Shown piece by piece: positions 1-8,287 of a stretch of DNA of 12,722 nt. Positions within the stretch are counted from its first letter, which is position 1, and each line of letters opens with the position of its first letter. The notes beneath the pieces were generated by a model, which had not been told where the DNA came from, ran no database searches, and saw only the letters and a list, made by a program, of their open reading frames with translations. The DNA is from Saprospiraceae bacterium (GTDB lineage: Bacteria > Bacteroidota > Bacteroidia > Chitinophagales > Saprospiraceae). Both the position numbers and the translations under genes were made by a program. The stretch is from contig JALVEG010000215.1 of NCBI GenBank assembly GCA_027031145.1, positions 1 through 12,722 on the forward strand. The letters run 5' to 3'.

Positions 1-262
1 CAGAGGCAAAAAAGAAGGAGAAGCTCCGAGACCTTTTGAGTATCTAAATAATAATCTTATCCTCAGAAAATTGAAAATAGCACTAAACCTGAAAGATTTT
101 GAAATATTGGATATTCTTAAACTTGCCGAAAAGGATCTGAGCAAACATGAGTTAAGTGCATTTTTCAGAAATCCTAAGCAAAAACAATACAGGGAATGTC
201 AGGATCAGGTGCTGAGAAATTTCCTTCAGGGGTTGCAAAAGAAATACAGAGAAAATACCTGA
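1..262 (+). CDS. DUF1456 family protein (YehS-like), C-terminal part
   Basis: The reading frame is open from the left edge (first full codon at base 2) and ends at TGA 260-262, so the N-terminal part lies outside the window. The 86 visible residues match the second of the two DUF1456 repeats found in E. coli YehS-type proteins. Supporting landmarks are a basic linker, then FEYLNNNLILRKLKIALNLK, then a helix-rich stretch ending in YRECQDQVLRNFLQGL, which parallels the FRECGDQFLRYFLRGL-type end of YehS. The family is small (about 150-160 residues), cytoplasmic, and has no established function. A TTG codon at 71 could be taken as a start, but the family-specific residues before it show that the frame continues upstream. 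The next gene begins 42 nt downstream and has its own promoter-like element. Confidence 0.85.
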   Translation, partial: RGKKEGEAPRPFEYLNNNLILRKLKIALNLKDFEILDILKLAEKDLSKHELSAFFRNPKQKQYRECQDQVLRNFLQGLQKKYRENT

Positions 263-277
263 ATTAAATTTAATCTA

Positions 278-285
278 TATCTTTG
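278..285 (+). promoter_or_regulatory. Putative Bacteroidota -7 element for the glycosyltransferase gene
   Basis: TATCTTTG matches the TAnnTTTG consensus recognised by the primary sigma factor of Bacteroidota. It lies 19 nt before the ATG at 305, which would give a very short leader. No clear TTTG -33 element is visible upstream, so the call rests on the -7 word and its position only. Confidence 0.35.
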
Positions 286-304
286 CCTGTATATATAAGT
301 AAAT

Positions 305-1429
305 ATGAAAATAGGATTTGATGCGAAAAGATTGTTCATGAATTATACCGGTCTCGGAAATTATAGCCGTATACTTGTATCCAATCTTCAAAAATATTTC
401 CCTGACAATCAATATTTCCTTTACACCCCAAAAGCAATAAGAAACAAAGACACAGAACAATTTTTTAACAGTTCAAAATTTACCATAAGAGAAAATAATG
501 CAATTTTCAGTTCATACTGGCGTAGTTTTTCCATTGTCAAAGATCTGAAAAAAGATAATATTGATGTTTTTCACGGATTAAGTGCTGAATTACCGTTTGG
601 AATTCATAGATCAGGTATAAAATCAGTGGTTACAATTCATGACCTTATTTTTAAGTTTGTTAAAGAAGATTATAAATTACCGGACAGGATCATCTATAAT
701 CTCAAAACCGGATATGCATGCAAAAGAGCCGATAAGATCTTCACCATAAGCCAATTTACTAAAAAAGATCTTATACGCATATATGATGTAAATCCGGAAA
801 ATATCTCTGTAATATATCTTCCTGTTTCCGGTATTTTCACAAAAAAATATTCCGGTGATGTTCTGATTAATACAAAAAGTAAATTCAATTTACCAGACAG
901 ATTTTTTCTTTATGTAGGGTCAGTGATAAAACGAAAAAATCTCCGAATAATAATTGAAGCGATGCGCACTATCGACCATGAAGAACTTATACCGCTGGTG
1001 GTTGTAGGTAATGGAAAGAAATATCTCAGTGAAATCAAACAATTAGTAAAAAAATACTCTTTACATAACAAAGTGATATTTTTAAAAGACATTAACAATC
1101 AGGATTTACCAAAAATATATCAATTAAGCGACTTCTTTGTTTTTCCCTCTTATTATGAAGGATTCGGGTTGCCGGTACTGGAAGCTATACAAAGCGGGAA
1201 ACCTGTTTTGGCTTCTGATAATACTTCTTTAGTTGAAGTAGCAGACAATTGTGGATACTTTCAAGCATTCGATAATATAGATGCCTGGGCAGGATCAATC
1301 AAAAAGATGATATATGAAGATACCTTCCCTGATTTTGAAAAAAATCGTAATAATCATCTTCAAAAATTTGATCCTGAGACCATCACAACAGAAGTAATGA
1401 AAGAATATAGAAATTTATTCCAAATTTAA
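305..1429 (+). CDS. Glycosyltransferase family 4 (GT-B fold)
   Basis: A 374-residue protein of usual length for GT4 (RfaB/mannosyltransferase-like) enzymes, which transfer a sugar from a nucleotide-sugar donor with retention of configuration. The N-terminal acceptor domain (about 1-180) carries the glycine-rich GLGNY loop (16-20) and an IHD segment (111-113) after a beta strand. The C-terminal donor domain opens with FLYVGSVIKRKN (201-212), which has the G-x4-R-K-N donor-phosphate signature. It contains the E-x7-E motif EGFGLPVLE (E285 and E293) and the following SGKPVLAS strand. There is no signal peptide or membrane segment, so it is probably cytoplasmic or loosely attached to the inner membrane, building lipopolysaccharide, capsule or another surface glycan. 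The acceptor and sugar cannot be read from sequence. It sits outside any obvious polysaccharide operon: a DUF1456 gene precedes it and a secreted propeller gene follows. The ATG at 305 fits the GT4 N-terminus (KIGFDAKRL). Confidence 0.9.
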   Translation: MKIGFDAKRLFMNYTGLGNYSRILVSNLQKYFPDNQYFLYTPKAIRNKDTEQFFNSSKFTIRENNAIFSSYWRSFSIVKDLKKDNIDVFHGLSAELPFGIHRSGIKSVVTIHDLIFKFVKEDYKLPDRIIYNLKTGYACKRADKIFTISQFTKKDLIRIYDVNPENISVIYLPVSGIFTKKYSGDVLINTKSKFNLPDRFFLYVGSVIKRKNLRIIIEAMRTIDHEELIPLVVVGNGKKYLSEIKQLVKKYSLHNKVIFLKDINNQDLPKIYQLSDFFVFPSYYEGFGLPVLEAIQSGKPVLASDNTSLVEVADNCGYFQAFDNIDAWAGSIKKMIYEDTFPDFEKNRNNHLQKFDPETITTEVMKEYRNLFQI

Positions 1430-1497
1430 CTTAATAAAGCTATTAACTTTGATAAATGATATGTAAAATAATATTTTTCAATATTTTTTTCACAATA

Positions 1498-1531
1498 TTT
1501 GTCTTTATTTAAAACAAAAACCTTATATTTG
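1498..1531 (+). promoter_or_regulatory. Putative Bacteroidota promoter for the propeller gene
   Basis: TTTG at 1498-1501 and TATATTTG at 1524-1531 resemble the -33 and -7 elements of Bacteroidota promoters. The spacer is 22 nt, slightly longer than usual. The -7 word ends 33 nt before the ATG at 1565. The surrounding 135-nt gap is very AT-rich and shows no other structure. Confidence 0.45.
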
Positions 1532-1564
1532 TAAGATATCCCCTAATATTTATAATATTTCATT

Positions 1565-2764
1565 ATGAAAATATATATTATTACAATATTTATCATTTTT
1601 TATATTACCCTTACCGGTCAGGAGATAAATTATATCTCTCATGTACCTAATGCTATAAATAGTGATGATTTTGTGGAAATATTGACTATTGGAGAGGATG
1701 GAACAGGAAACATATATGCAGCAGGAGATTCGAAAATATATAAATATGCATCCGGAGAATGGACTACCCTGTCAATACCTCATTCAAGTAATAAAATCCA
1801 GGAGATAGCAGGTGATAATAATGGTAATCTTTTCGTTGCTGTCCAAAACGAAGGTCTTTGGATATTCAAAAATAATACATGGAAACTTTTTGACAATACT
1901 AATTCAGTATATCCCGATTCAGTTCAGCATGGCGGTATCGCCTGGGACAAAAACTCAAAAGTTCTATGGATCGGTACACAAAAAGGATTGATCAAATATC
2001 AAAATGACAGTTTAAGTATCTATAATCATCTAACACATCAACAAATGGTAGATGATGATATAAAAGATCTTGTATTGGATCCGGATGGAAGTGTTTGGAT
2101 GATCTCTCATATATCAACACTAGTGCATTTAAAAGATGAAAATATCACATCTGAATCTGTCGGGTGGAATTTAGGATTATACAATTTGATATTTGATCAT
2201 ATAAGTATCAAATCAGATGGTCATTTGGTAATAGCTTCTTCCAATTATGGATTGATAGAATACGAATCAAATGAGTTTAAGTTCATAGGGCCCTCCGACA
2301 ACAACCTGTTTTTAGTTACCGGTGATTTGACCGGTAATATTTGGGCTGCCAATAAAAATACATTATATCAATACCAACAAGAAACCATCATTTCTCATGA
2401 AGATTCTTATATCCCATTATTCATAAACAATATATTTGTCAGTTCTGATAATCATCTGTGGATCGCAGGAGAAAATGATCCTATAACAGAAATTTTGCAG
2501 GAAAAACCAAATTCAATAATATCTTCAGACATTAAAGAGGAAATACTGATCTACCCAATGCCTGTATCTAAAGGTAAAAATTTAACGATAAAGGTTAAAA
2601 ATCCTAAGCTTTTAGGGGCTCTAACTATTTTTAATTTAAAAAAACAGAAAATATTTAAAAGTATAATACATGAGAATCTAAATATAAATTTAGACAAAGG
2701 CATATATTTTTTATCAATCATTTATAATAAAAAAAGACATATAAAAAAGATCATCGTAAATTAA
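1565..2764 (+). CDS. Secreted Reg_prop-like beta-propeller protein with T9SS sorting domain
   Basis: A 399-residue protein with a Sec signal peptide (about 1-18, hydrophobic IIFIIFYITLTG-type core). Between residues 45 and 311 there are seven similar units at about 40-residue spacing, each a D/N-G-x-hydrophobic-W/Y-hydrophobic-A/G strand followed by a short G-L-x-K/E-Y-type strand. They start near residues 45, 85, 130, 172, 217, 255 and 293; WIGTQKGLIKY (135-145) is the clearest. This pattern is that of the two-component-regulator propeller (Reg_prop) repeat, and seven units suggest one complete propeller. No kinase, membrane segment or DNA-binding domain follows, so it is not a hybrid two-component sensor. 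Residues about 328-399 form a T9SS type A sorting domain (IYPMPVSKG at the start, GIYFLSIIYNKK near the end), predicting export across the outer membrane and surface anchoring or release. PMP replaces the common PNP. The ligand is unknown. It appears to be transcribed alone. Confidence 0.8.
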   Translation: MKIYIITIFIIFYITLTGQEINYISHVPNAINSDDFVEILTIGEDGTGNIYAAGDSKIYKYASGEWTTLSIPHSSNKIQEIAGDNNGNLFVAVQNEGLWIFKNNTWKLFDNTNSVYPDSVQHGGIAWDKNSKVLWIGTQKGLIKYQNDSLSIYNHLTHQQMVDDDIKDLVLDPDGSVWMISHISTLVHLKDENITSESVGWNLGLYNLIFDHISIKSDGHLVIASSNYGLIEYESNEFKFIGPSDNNLFLVTGDLTGNIWAANKNTLYQYQQETIISHEDSYIPLFINNIFVSSDNHLWIAGENDPITEILQEKPNSIISSDIKEEILIYPMPVSKGKNLTIKVKNPKLLGALTIFNLKKQKIFKSIIHENLNINLDKGIYFLSIIYNKKRHIKKIIVN

Positions 2765-2773
2765 TTAATCAAA

Positions 2774-2785
2774 CGTAACTACTCA
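2774..2785 (+). repeat. Solo copy of a 12-nt intergenic word (CGTAACTACTCA)
   Basis: CGTAACTACTCA lies 10 nt after the propeller gene's stop codon. The same word occurs at 11564-11575, where it forms the left edge of the 75-bp inverted-repeat element. No matching right arm (TGAGTAGTTA) is present before the next gene at 2885, so this would be a degenerate or half copy. In an AT-rich 12.7-kb window a 12-nt match can also arise by chance. Confidence 0.3.
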
Positions 2786-2850
2786 AATAATTACTGTCAA
2801 TATTTTTATATCTAATTAAATTTATATTTTTTATTTGTAATAAATATTGA

Positions 2851-2858
2851 TATATTTG
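2851..2858 (+). promoter_or_regulatory. Putative Bacteroidota -7 element for the DUF285 protein gene
   Basis: TATATTTG matches TAnnTTTG and lies 26 nt before the ATG at 2885. The only nearby TTTG (2834-2837) leaves a spacer of 13 nt, too short for a normal -33 element, so the upstream half is unassigned. Confidence 0.4.
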
Positions 2859-2884
2859 TAGAAGAAAGATAAAATATTGCAAAT

Positions 2885-5800
2885 ATGATATTATTAAACA
2901 ACTTATTACCATTGAAAAGCGGTAATACTAAGGTAGTCTTATTATCTCTTATATTTTTTTTAATGACAAACATTGTTTTTAGTCAAGATGATTTTATTAC
3001 TACATGGGAAACCACAACTTCTAATGAAAGTATTACTATTCCAACCTACCCGGGAGAAACATACAATTACAATGTTGACTGGGGAGATGGGAACACATCT
3101 TCAAGCCAAACAGGAGATGCTACACATACATATGTGACAGCCGGATCATATTCCGTAAAAATAACGGGAAATTTTCCACGAATTTATTTTAATAACTCAG
3201 GAGATAAAATGAAGATAAAATCAATTGATCAGTGGGGAACAGGCATTTGGTCTTCGATGAACAATGCATTTGCAGGATGTCAGAATCTGGCAGGACAGGC
3301 AAATGACAGTCCTGATCTTTCTAATGTTACAGATATGGATTCAATGTTTTATCTTGCCTTAGCATTTAATCAGGATATATCTTCATGGGATGTAAGTAAT
3401 GTAACATCTATGAAAGCTACATTTTCTATAGCATTAGCATTTGATCAGGATATTAGTTCTTGGAATGTTGGAAATGTGACCAATATGAATAGCCTTTTCT
3501 ATGCTGCAACTGATTTTAATCAAAACATCAATTCGTGGGATGTAAGCAGTGTAACTAATATAGATTCAATGTTCATGTACGCATATGCATTTGATCAATC
3601 ATTGAATTCATGGGATGTCGGTAATGTAACAACCATGCGATACACATTTTCTAATGCTACTGCATTTAACTCTTTGATTTCTTCCTGGAATGTCTCTGCT
3701 GTTACAGATATGAGCTATATGTTCAGTAATGCCGATGTTTTTAATCAGGATATTAGTTCATGGAATATGAGTAACGTAACAAATATGAGTTATATGTTTT
3801 ATAGTGCTAATGCATTTAATAATGATATTGGCGGATGGAATGTTTCAGCTGTTACTAACATGAAATATATGTTTTATGATGCAGGTGCTTTCAATCAAAA
3901 CTTAAACAACTGGCAAACATTGAATGTGACGGATATGAGTTATATGTTTTATGATGCATCATCGTTTAATAGCGATATTTCAAATTGGGATGTCAGTTCT
4001 GTTGCCAATATGGAATATATGTTTTACGGAGCAGACAAGTTTAATGTAAATATTGGTTCCTGGAATGTCTCTGCAGTTACGAATATGACTCATATGTTTG
4101 ATCATGCTCTGGTATTTAATCAGGATATCAGTGCGTGGAATACTTCAAATGTAACAGATATGAGCTATATGTTTTACGAAGCATCGCAATTCAATCAGGA
4201 AATAGGAACCTGGAATACCGGGGCTGTAACAAACATGAGTTATATGTTTTATGAAAATCGTGTTTTTAATGGTAATATCGGTGCATGGAACACCTCAAAT
4301 GTAACAAACATGAAATACATGTTTTACAACTCTCGTAAATTCAATCAAGACATCGGGACATGGGATGTAAGTTCTGTGACTGATATGAGTTATATGTTCG
4401 CCGTAGCATTAGATTTTAATCAGGATATCGGGACATGGAACACTTCAAATGTGACCAACATGAAAGCAATGTTTTATTACTCTCTTGATTTTGATCAGAA
4501 TATAAATTCATGGAATGTGGGAAATGTAACTGACATGAGTCACATGTTTAGAGCTGCAAGGACATTTAATCAGAATATAGGTTCTTGGAATGTGGAAAAT
4601 GTAACCACAATGTATAGAATGTTTTATAGCGCCAGAGAATTTAATCAGGATATAGGTAATTGGAATGTAACAAGTGTTACTACGTTCAGGGGAATGTTCA
4701 GAAATGCATTATCTTTTAATCAGGATATAGGTTTATGGAAAACTGTCAGTGCAACCGATTTCAGAAATATGTTTAGAAATGCACGTGTATTTAACCAGGA
4801 TATAGGAGCATGGAATATATCCAATGTAACTAAAATGACCTATATGTTTTATTATGCAGCTTCTTTCAATCAAAATATCAATTCCTGGGATGTCAGTAAT
4901 ATATCGGATATGAGTTATGTCTTTGCAAGAGCACGCTCTTTCAATCAGGATTTGAGTTCTTGGGATGTAAGCAATGTGACAGATATGAGTTATATGTTTT
5001 ATGATGCAGAAAGTTTCAATCAAGATATTAGCGCATGGGATGTCAGCAGTGTAACAAACATGAGCCATATGTTTGATCAGGCAAAATCTTTTGATCAAAA
5101 TATATCAATTTGGAATGTTTTCGGTGTTACCAATATGCAATATATGTTTTCATCAACTCCTTTCAACCAAAACATCAGTTCATGGGATGTTAGCAATGTG
5201 ACAGATATGCGGTACATGTTTTATGGAGCTAAATATTTTAATCAAAATATCAATTCATGGTATGTTGGTAAAGTAACAAATATGAGAAGTATGTTCAGGG
5301 ATGCAATTTCTTTTAATCAGGATATTAGTTCTTGGGATGTCAGCTCTGTCACTACAATGAGTTATATGTTTAGAAATGCCGATAATTTCAATCAGGATAT
5401 TGGATTATGGAACACGATAAATCTAAGTGATACAAGATACATGTTCAGAGATGCCGTTTCTTTCGACCAGAATATTGGAAAATGGGACATTACTAATTTA
5501 ACATATGCCTGGGGGATGTTTATAAATGCAGCATTGTCAACAGAAAATTATGACTCATTACTCGTAGGATGGTACGCTAATACACATAATTCCGATGTTT
5601 ATTTTGACGGAGGTAAAAGCCAGTATTGCGCAGGAGAAACAGAAAGAAACAATTTGATCTCAAATGGATGGAAAATCACTGATGGCGGAAAAGACCCGGG
5701 ATGTACTACCAACCCTCACCCGGACATATTATTTTTTGATGCAGAGATTGACCAAAGTATTGTTTTAATTGAATGGACTGTTTATTCAGAAAAAGAATTA

Positions 5801-6250
5801 GATTATTTTCTGATTCAAAGAAAAGGGGAAACAGGCCAATACAGGGATATTGAAAAAACCAAAGCAAATCTAAATAAAAACAAAACATTAAATTATAGTT
5901 CAATTGACAATTATCCTTTGAAGGGTAATTCTTATTACCGATTGAAAATAATAGATATTGAAGGGAATATCAGTTTTTCAAACACTGTCAAAATAAATAA
6001 TAAAGTCGATGACAAATTCGATATTTTCCCAAATCCTACAAATGGTATTTTTACACTTGAAACAAACAGACCGGTCGATGTGACAATATATACATCGATG
6101 GGAAAAACAATATATCATAAAACTTTTAGTGGTAAAACTCAAAACACAATAGATCTGTCAAATATAACAAACGGGATTTATTTTATTAACTATATAATTA
6201 ATAACCGAAAAGAGACAAAACGACTGATCATAAATAAAAATAAATTTTAA
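2885..6250 (+). CDS. Large secreted PKD / DUF285 (BspA-like) repeat protein with T9SS sorting domain
   Basis: A 1121-residue surface protein. Residues 1-33 are a signal peptide with a rather long polar n-region and a cleavage site near VFS-Q. Residues about 38-97 look like a PKD domain (VDWGDGN at 64-70, HTYVTAGSYSVKITG at 81-95). A degenerate unit at about 128-153 leads into 29 tandem units (154-877) of 25 residues each, except one of 24. The consensus runs MFxxAxxFNQDIxxW then NVSNVTxMxY. This is the DUF285/BspA-like leucine-rich-type surface repeat. A degenerate thirtieth unit and a short cap containing two cysteines (C913 region and the GC near 940) follow. Residues about 948-1038 resemble the fibronectin-like module that often precedes sorting tails (FLIQRKGETGQY, YYRLKIIDIEGN). 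Residues 1045-1121 are a T9SS type A domain (FDIFPNPTNGIF, GIYFINY). Predicted role: outer-surface adhesion or protein-protein contact; the partner is unknown. No catalytic motif is seen. Confidence 0.92.
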   Translation: MILLNNLLPLKSGNTKVVLLSLIFFLMTNIVFSQDDFITTWETTTSNESITIPTYPGETYNYNVDWGDGNTSSSQTGDATHTYVTAGSYSVKITGNFPRIYFNNSGDKMKIKSIDQWGTGIWSSMNNAFAGCQNLAGQANDSPDLSNVTDMDSMFYLALAFNQDISSWDVSNVTSMKATFSIALAFDQDISSWNVGNVTNMNSLFYAATDFNQNINSWDVSSVTNIDSMFMYAYAFDQSLNSWDVGNVTTMRYTFSNATAFNSLISSWNVSAVTDMSYMFSNADVFNQDISSWNMSNVTNMSYMFYSANAFNNDIGGWNVSAVTNMKYMFYDAGAFNQNLNNWQTLNVTDMSYMFYDASSFNSDISNWDVSSVANMEYMFYGADKFNVNIGSWNVSAVTNMTHMFDHALVFNQDISAWNTSNVTDMSYMFYEASQFNQEIGTWNTGAVTNMSYMFYENRVFNGNIGAWNTSNVTNMKYMFYNSRKFNQDIGTWDVSSVTDMSYMFAVALDFNQDIGTWNTSNVTNMKAMFYYSLDFDQNINSWNVGNVTDMSHMFRAARTFNQNIGSWNVENVTTMYRMFYSAREFNQDIGNWNVTSVTTFRGMFRNALSFNQDIGLWKTVSATDFRNMFRNARVFNQDIGAWNISNVTKMTYMFYYAASFNQNINSWDVSNISDMSYVFARARSFNQDLSSWDVSNVTDMSYMFYDAESFNQDISAWDVSSVTNMSHMFDQAKSFDQNISIWNVFGVTNMQYMFSSTPFNQNISSWDVSNVTDMRYMFYGAKYFNQNINSWYVGKVTNMRSMFRDAISFNQDISSWDVSSVTTMSYMFRNADNFNQDIGLWNTINLSDTRYMFRDAVSFDQNIGKWDITNLTYAWGMFINAALSTENYDSLLVGWYANTHNSDVYFDGGKSQYCAGETERNNLISNGWKITDGGKDPGCTTNPHPDILFFDAEIDQSIVLIEWTVYSEKELDYFLIQRKGETGQYRDIEKTKANLNKNKTLNYSSIDNYPLKGNSYYRLKIIDIEGNISFSNTVKINNKVDDKFDIFPNPTNGIFTLETNRPVDVTIYTSMGKTIYHKTFSGKTQNTIDLSNITNGIYFINYIINNRKETKRLIINKNKF
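3344..5515 (+). repeat. Tandem array of 29 coding repeats, 75-bp period (DUF285 units)
   Basis: Twenty-nine in-frame units of 75 bp run without a break, except for unit 25 (5144-5215), which is 72 bp. The most constant segments encode FNQDI/FNQNI, the W at position 15, and NVT-D/N-M-S-Y-MF across the unit boundary. DNA identity between units is clearly lower than protein identity, with many synonymous differences, which suggests an old array held by selection. Some stretches are nonetheless identical over more than 25 nt; bases 3932-3958 and 4982-5008 match exactly and lie 14 units apart. Confidence 0.95.
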
Positions 6251-6310
6251 AACTAATAATTATTAATTCAAGATGAAACGAGCATGAATTTTATTAATCA
6301 TAAATTATAC

Positions 6311-6428
6311 ACACCTGAGTGCCAAAGCACTTCGGTGCGCAGGCACAAATGAATGATTATCCGTCAGCTGACGGACATGAGAGTTCCTGAATGCCATGCC
6401 TGCAAAAGTATTTTACGGCAGGCAGGTA
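6311..6428. repeat. GC-rich intergenic block with three palindromic structures
   Basis: This island in a very AT-rich 222-nt gap holds three foldable units. First, 6319-6346: outer stem GTGCC/GGCAC, a 3x3 internal loop, and inner stem GCAC/GTGC closed by a UUCG tetraloop (6331-6334). Second, 6360-6375: the perfect 16-bp palindrome TCCGTCAGCTGACGGA. Third, 6397-6424: stem TGCCTGC/GCAGGCA with an A/T-rich inner part. No open frame of note crosses it, and no long U-tract follows the first hairpin. It resembles the dispersed palindromic intergenic repeats common in Bacteroidota, and it could also end or stabilise the long upstream mRNA. Both ideas are inference. Confidence 0.6.
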
Positions 6429-6472
6429 TTATAAATTTTTATTATTTTTTATAAAATAAAAATTTTAAACAG

Positions 6473-8284
6473 ATGAAAAAATATTTAATAATTTTAATAT
6501 TGACTTTTCTGCAAAATATTATTATCACTGCACAAGTTGTTGATATTTATTTCGGAGCAGGAAACAACAATAATCTGATAACCGTTTCAAGCAGCAGCAA
6601 TTTTCAATTGTATCCAGGCACCGAAACAGCAGAAGCTGTCAATACAATAAATGGTAAAGGACTGCTTGCAAAACGTATGGAAGCTTCAAGATTCCTTAGT
6701 CAAGCAGGTTTTGGAGGCAGTTTAGCCATGATAGACACTGTAGTAAGTATGGGCATAGAAGCATGGATTGACAGCCAATTTGTAATTCCACCAACTTATT
6801 ATTCCGACACTATTTGGTCAATATATCAACAGAGCAAGGACATATATTTCGGTAATGGCAATACCGGATTTTTCCCTTCAAGACCTGATGATAAACATAT
6901 GGATTATGCATGGTGGAACAATGTTTTGCAGGCAGATGACATTTTAAGACAAAAAGTTGCGTATGCATTCAGTCAGATATTGGTAATTTCCTCTGAAGGC
7001 GCTCTTCAGGCATATGGAAATGCACTTGCCAGCTATTATGATATTTTGGTTCGAAATGCTTTTGGCAACTTCTACGACATGTTATTAGAAGTTTCCATCC
7101 ATCCTGCCATGGGAACCTATTTAACACATTTTGAAAATGATAAAACAGACACAACAAACAATGAATATCCTGACGAAAATTATGCAAGGGAAATAATGCA
7201 ATTGTTCACAATTGGGTTGGATAGCCTCAATTTGGACGGAACACCTGCATTGGATACTAATGGACAAAGAATACCCACTTATGACAACGATGACATAGGT
7301 GAATTTGCAAAAATATTTACAGGACTTGGTGCAGGAGATGTATCTCACAATGTAAATTGGACAGATGAGCCAAGTTTTGGAATGGGATTTTGGGCTACAA
7401 AAAAAGATACTTCCATGGCTATGTATGATGACCATCATGAACCAGGTGAGAAATATCTCCTCAATGGATATGTTGTCCCTGCAGGACAAAGCGGTATGGA
7501 AGATATTGAAGATGCGATTCAACACTTATTTGACCATCCCAATGTAGGTCCTTTTATCAGTTACCGTTTAATCCAAAGATTAGTGAAATCCAATCCAACA
7601 CCTGAATACGTAGCAGCTGTTGCATCCGTTTTCAATGATAATGGCAATGGAGTAAGAGGTGATCTAAAAGCTGTTGTAAAAACGATTTTAATGCACCCTG
7701 AAGCAAGAGATTGCAGTTGGATAAATGATCCTAATCAAGGAAAACTTAGAGAACCTATTTTAAGTAAAACACAGTTTATAAATGCTATCGGGATAGTTTT
7801 ATCTCCATTAAATAAGTATTGGAATTATCATTATTGGTTTTATGACGAGACCGATCATCATCCATTGCATTCTCCCACGGTATTTAATTTTTATAAACCG
7901 GAGTTTTCACCAAATGGTCCAATAGAAGATGCAGGAAATGTAGCTCCTGAATTTGAAATTTTTAATTCCAGAACAAGTATTGGGTTTTCAAGACAAGTTT
8001 ACAGGTGGGTAGAAGATGATAAAATATTACAGACAGCTTGGTATGAAGATTATGAATATTCATCTCCCGATCTGGCATCTCTAACAGAAATTGCTAAAGA
8101 TCCGGATGCATTATTAGATCATTTGGATGTATTATTAACACAAGGTCAATTAAGTGATTATACTAGACATATTATTAAAAATACTTTAAATGAATATGGT
8201 ACTTCAACTGATGATTTGGACACAAGAATAAGACTGGCAACATATCTAATAATGATAAGTCCCGATTTTAATATTTTAAAATAA
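6473..8284 (+). CDS. DUF1800 family secreted protein
   Basis: A 603-residue protein with a Sec signal peptide (about 1-20, cleavage near ITA-Q). Family landmarks in order: ASRFLSQAGFGG (about 71-82), where the domain begins; NYAREIMQLFTIGL (from 236); the IPTYDNDDIGEFAKIFTGL stretch; HHEPGEKYLLNGYVVPAG; DHPNVGPFISYRLIQRLV; GNGVRGDLKAVV (391-402); GKLREPILS; and SPTVFNFYKPEFSP (from 467). The length is near the upper end of the usual range, and the domain fills the protein from about residue 65 to the end. No T9SS sorting domain is seen. The biochemical function of DUF1800 is not established, but its genes are typically paired with DUF1501 genes, as here, where the stop is 3 nt from the next ATG. 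Expected location is the periplasm or envelope. The gene is preceded by the GC-rich palindromic block and has no clear TAnnTTTG element. Confidence 0.92.
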   Translation: MKKYLIILILTFLQNIIITAQVVDIYFGAGNNNNLITVSSSSNFQLYPGTETAEAVNTINGKGLLAKRMEASRFLSQAGFGGSLAMIDTVVSMGIEAWIDSQFVIPPTYYSDTIWSIYQQSKDIYFGNGNTGFFPSRPDDKHMDYAWWNNVLQADDILRQKVAYAFSQILVISSEGALQAYGNALASYYDILVRNAFGNFYDMLLEVSIHPAMGTYLTHFENDKTDTTNNEYPDENYAREIMQLFTIGLDSLNLDGTPALDTNGQRIPTYDNDDIGEFAKIFTGLGAGDVSHNVNWTDEPSFGMGFWATKKDTSMAMYDDHHEPGEKYLLNGYVVPAGQSGMEDIEDAIQHLFDHPNVGPFISYRLIQRLVKSNPTPEYVAAVASVFNDNGNGVRGDLKAVVKTILMHPEARDCSWINDPNQGKLREPILSKTQFINAIGIVLSPLNKYWNYHYWFYDETDHHPLHSPTVFNFYKPEFSPNGPIEDAGNVAPEFEIFNSRTSIGFSRQVYRWVEDDKILQTAWYEDYEYSSPDLASLTEIAKDPDALLDHLDVLLTQGQLSDYTRHIIKNTLNEYGTSTDDLDTRIRLATYLIMISPDFNILK

Positions 8285-8287
8285 TTT

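Noticed and set aside
71..73. TTG at 71 as the start of the DUF1456 gene
   Set aside because: DUF1456-typical residues are encoded upstream in the same frame to the window edge, so the gene is cut by the window and does not start here.
4733..5098. Antisense open frame of 121 codons inside the DUF285 array
   Set aside because: The repeated 75-bp unit lacks stops in this reverse frame, so the openness is a by-product of periodicity. The translation just repeats the unit and has no features of its own.
3344..5515. CRISPR-like array from the regular 75-bp spacing
   Set aside because: The repeats are coding, contiguous and diverged, with no constant repeat and unique spacer pattern, and they translate to DUF285 units.
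7121..7525. Antisense open frame of 134 codons inside the DUF1800 gene
   Set aside because: It lies wholly within a well-supported gene with family motifs on the other strand, has no promoter or start context, and its translation is rich in Cys, Ile and Phe, as expected of a shadow frame.
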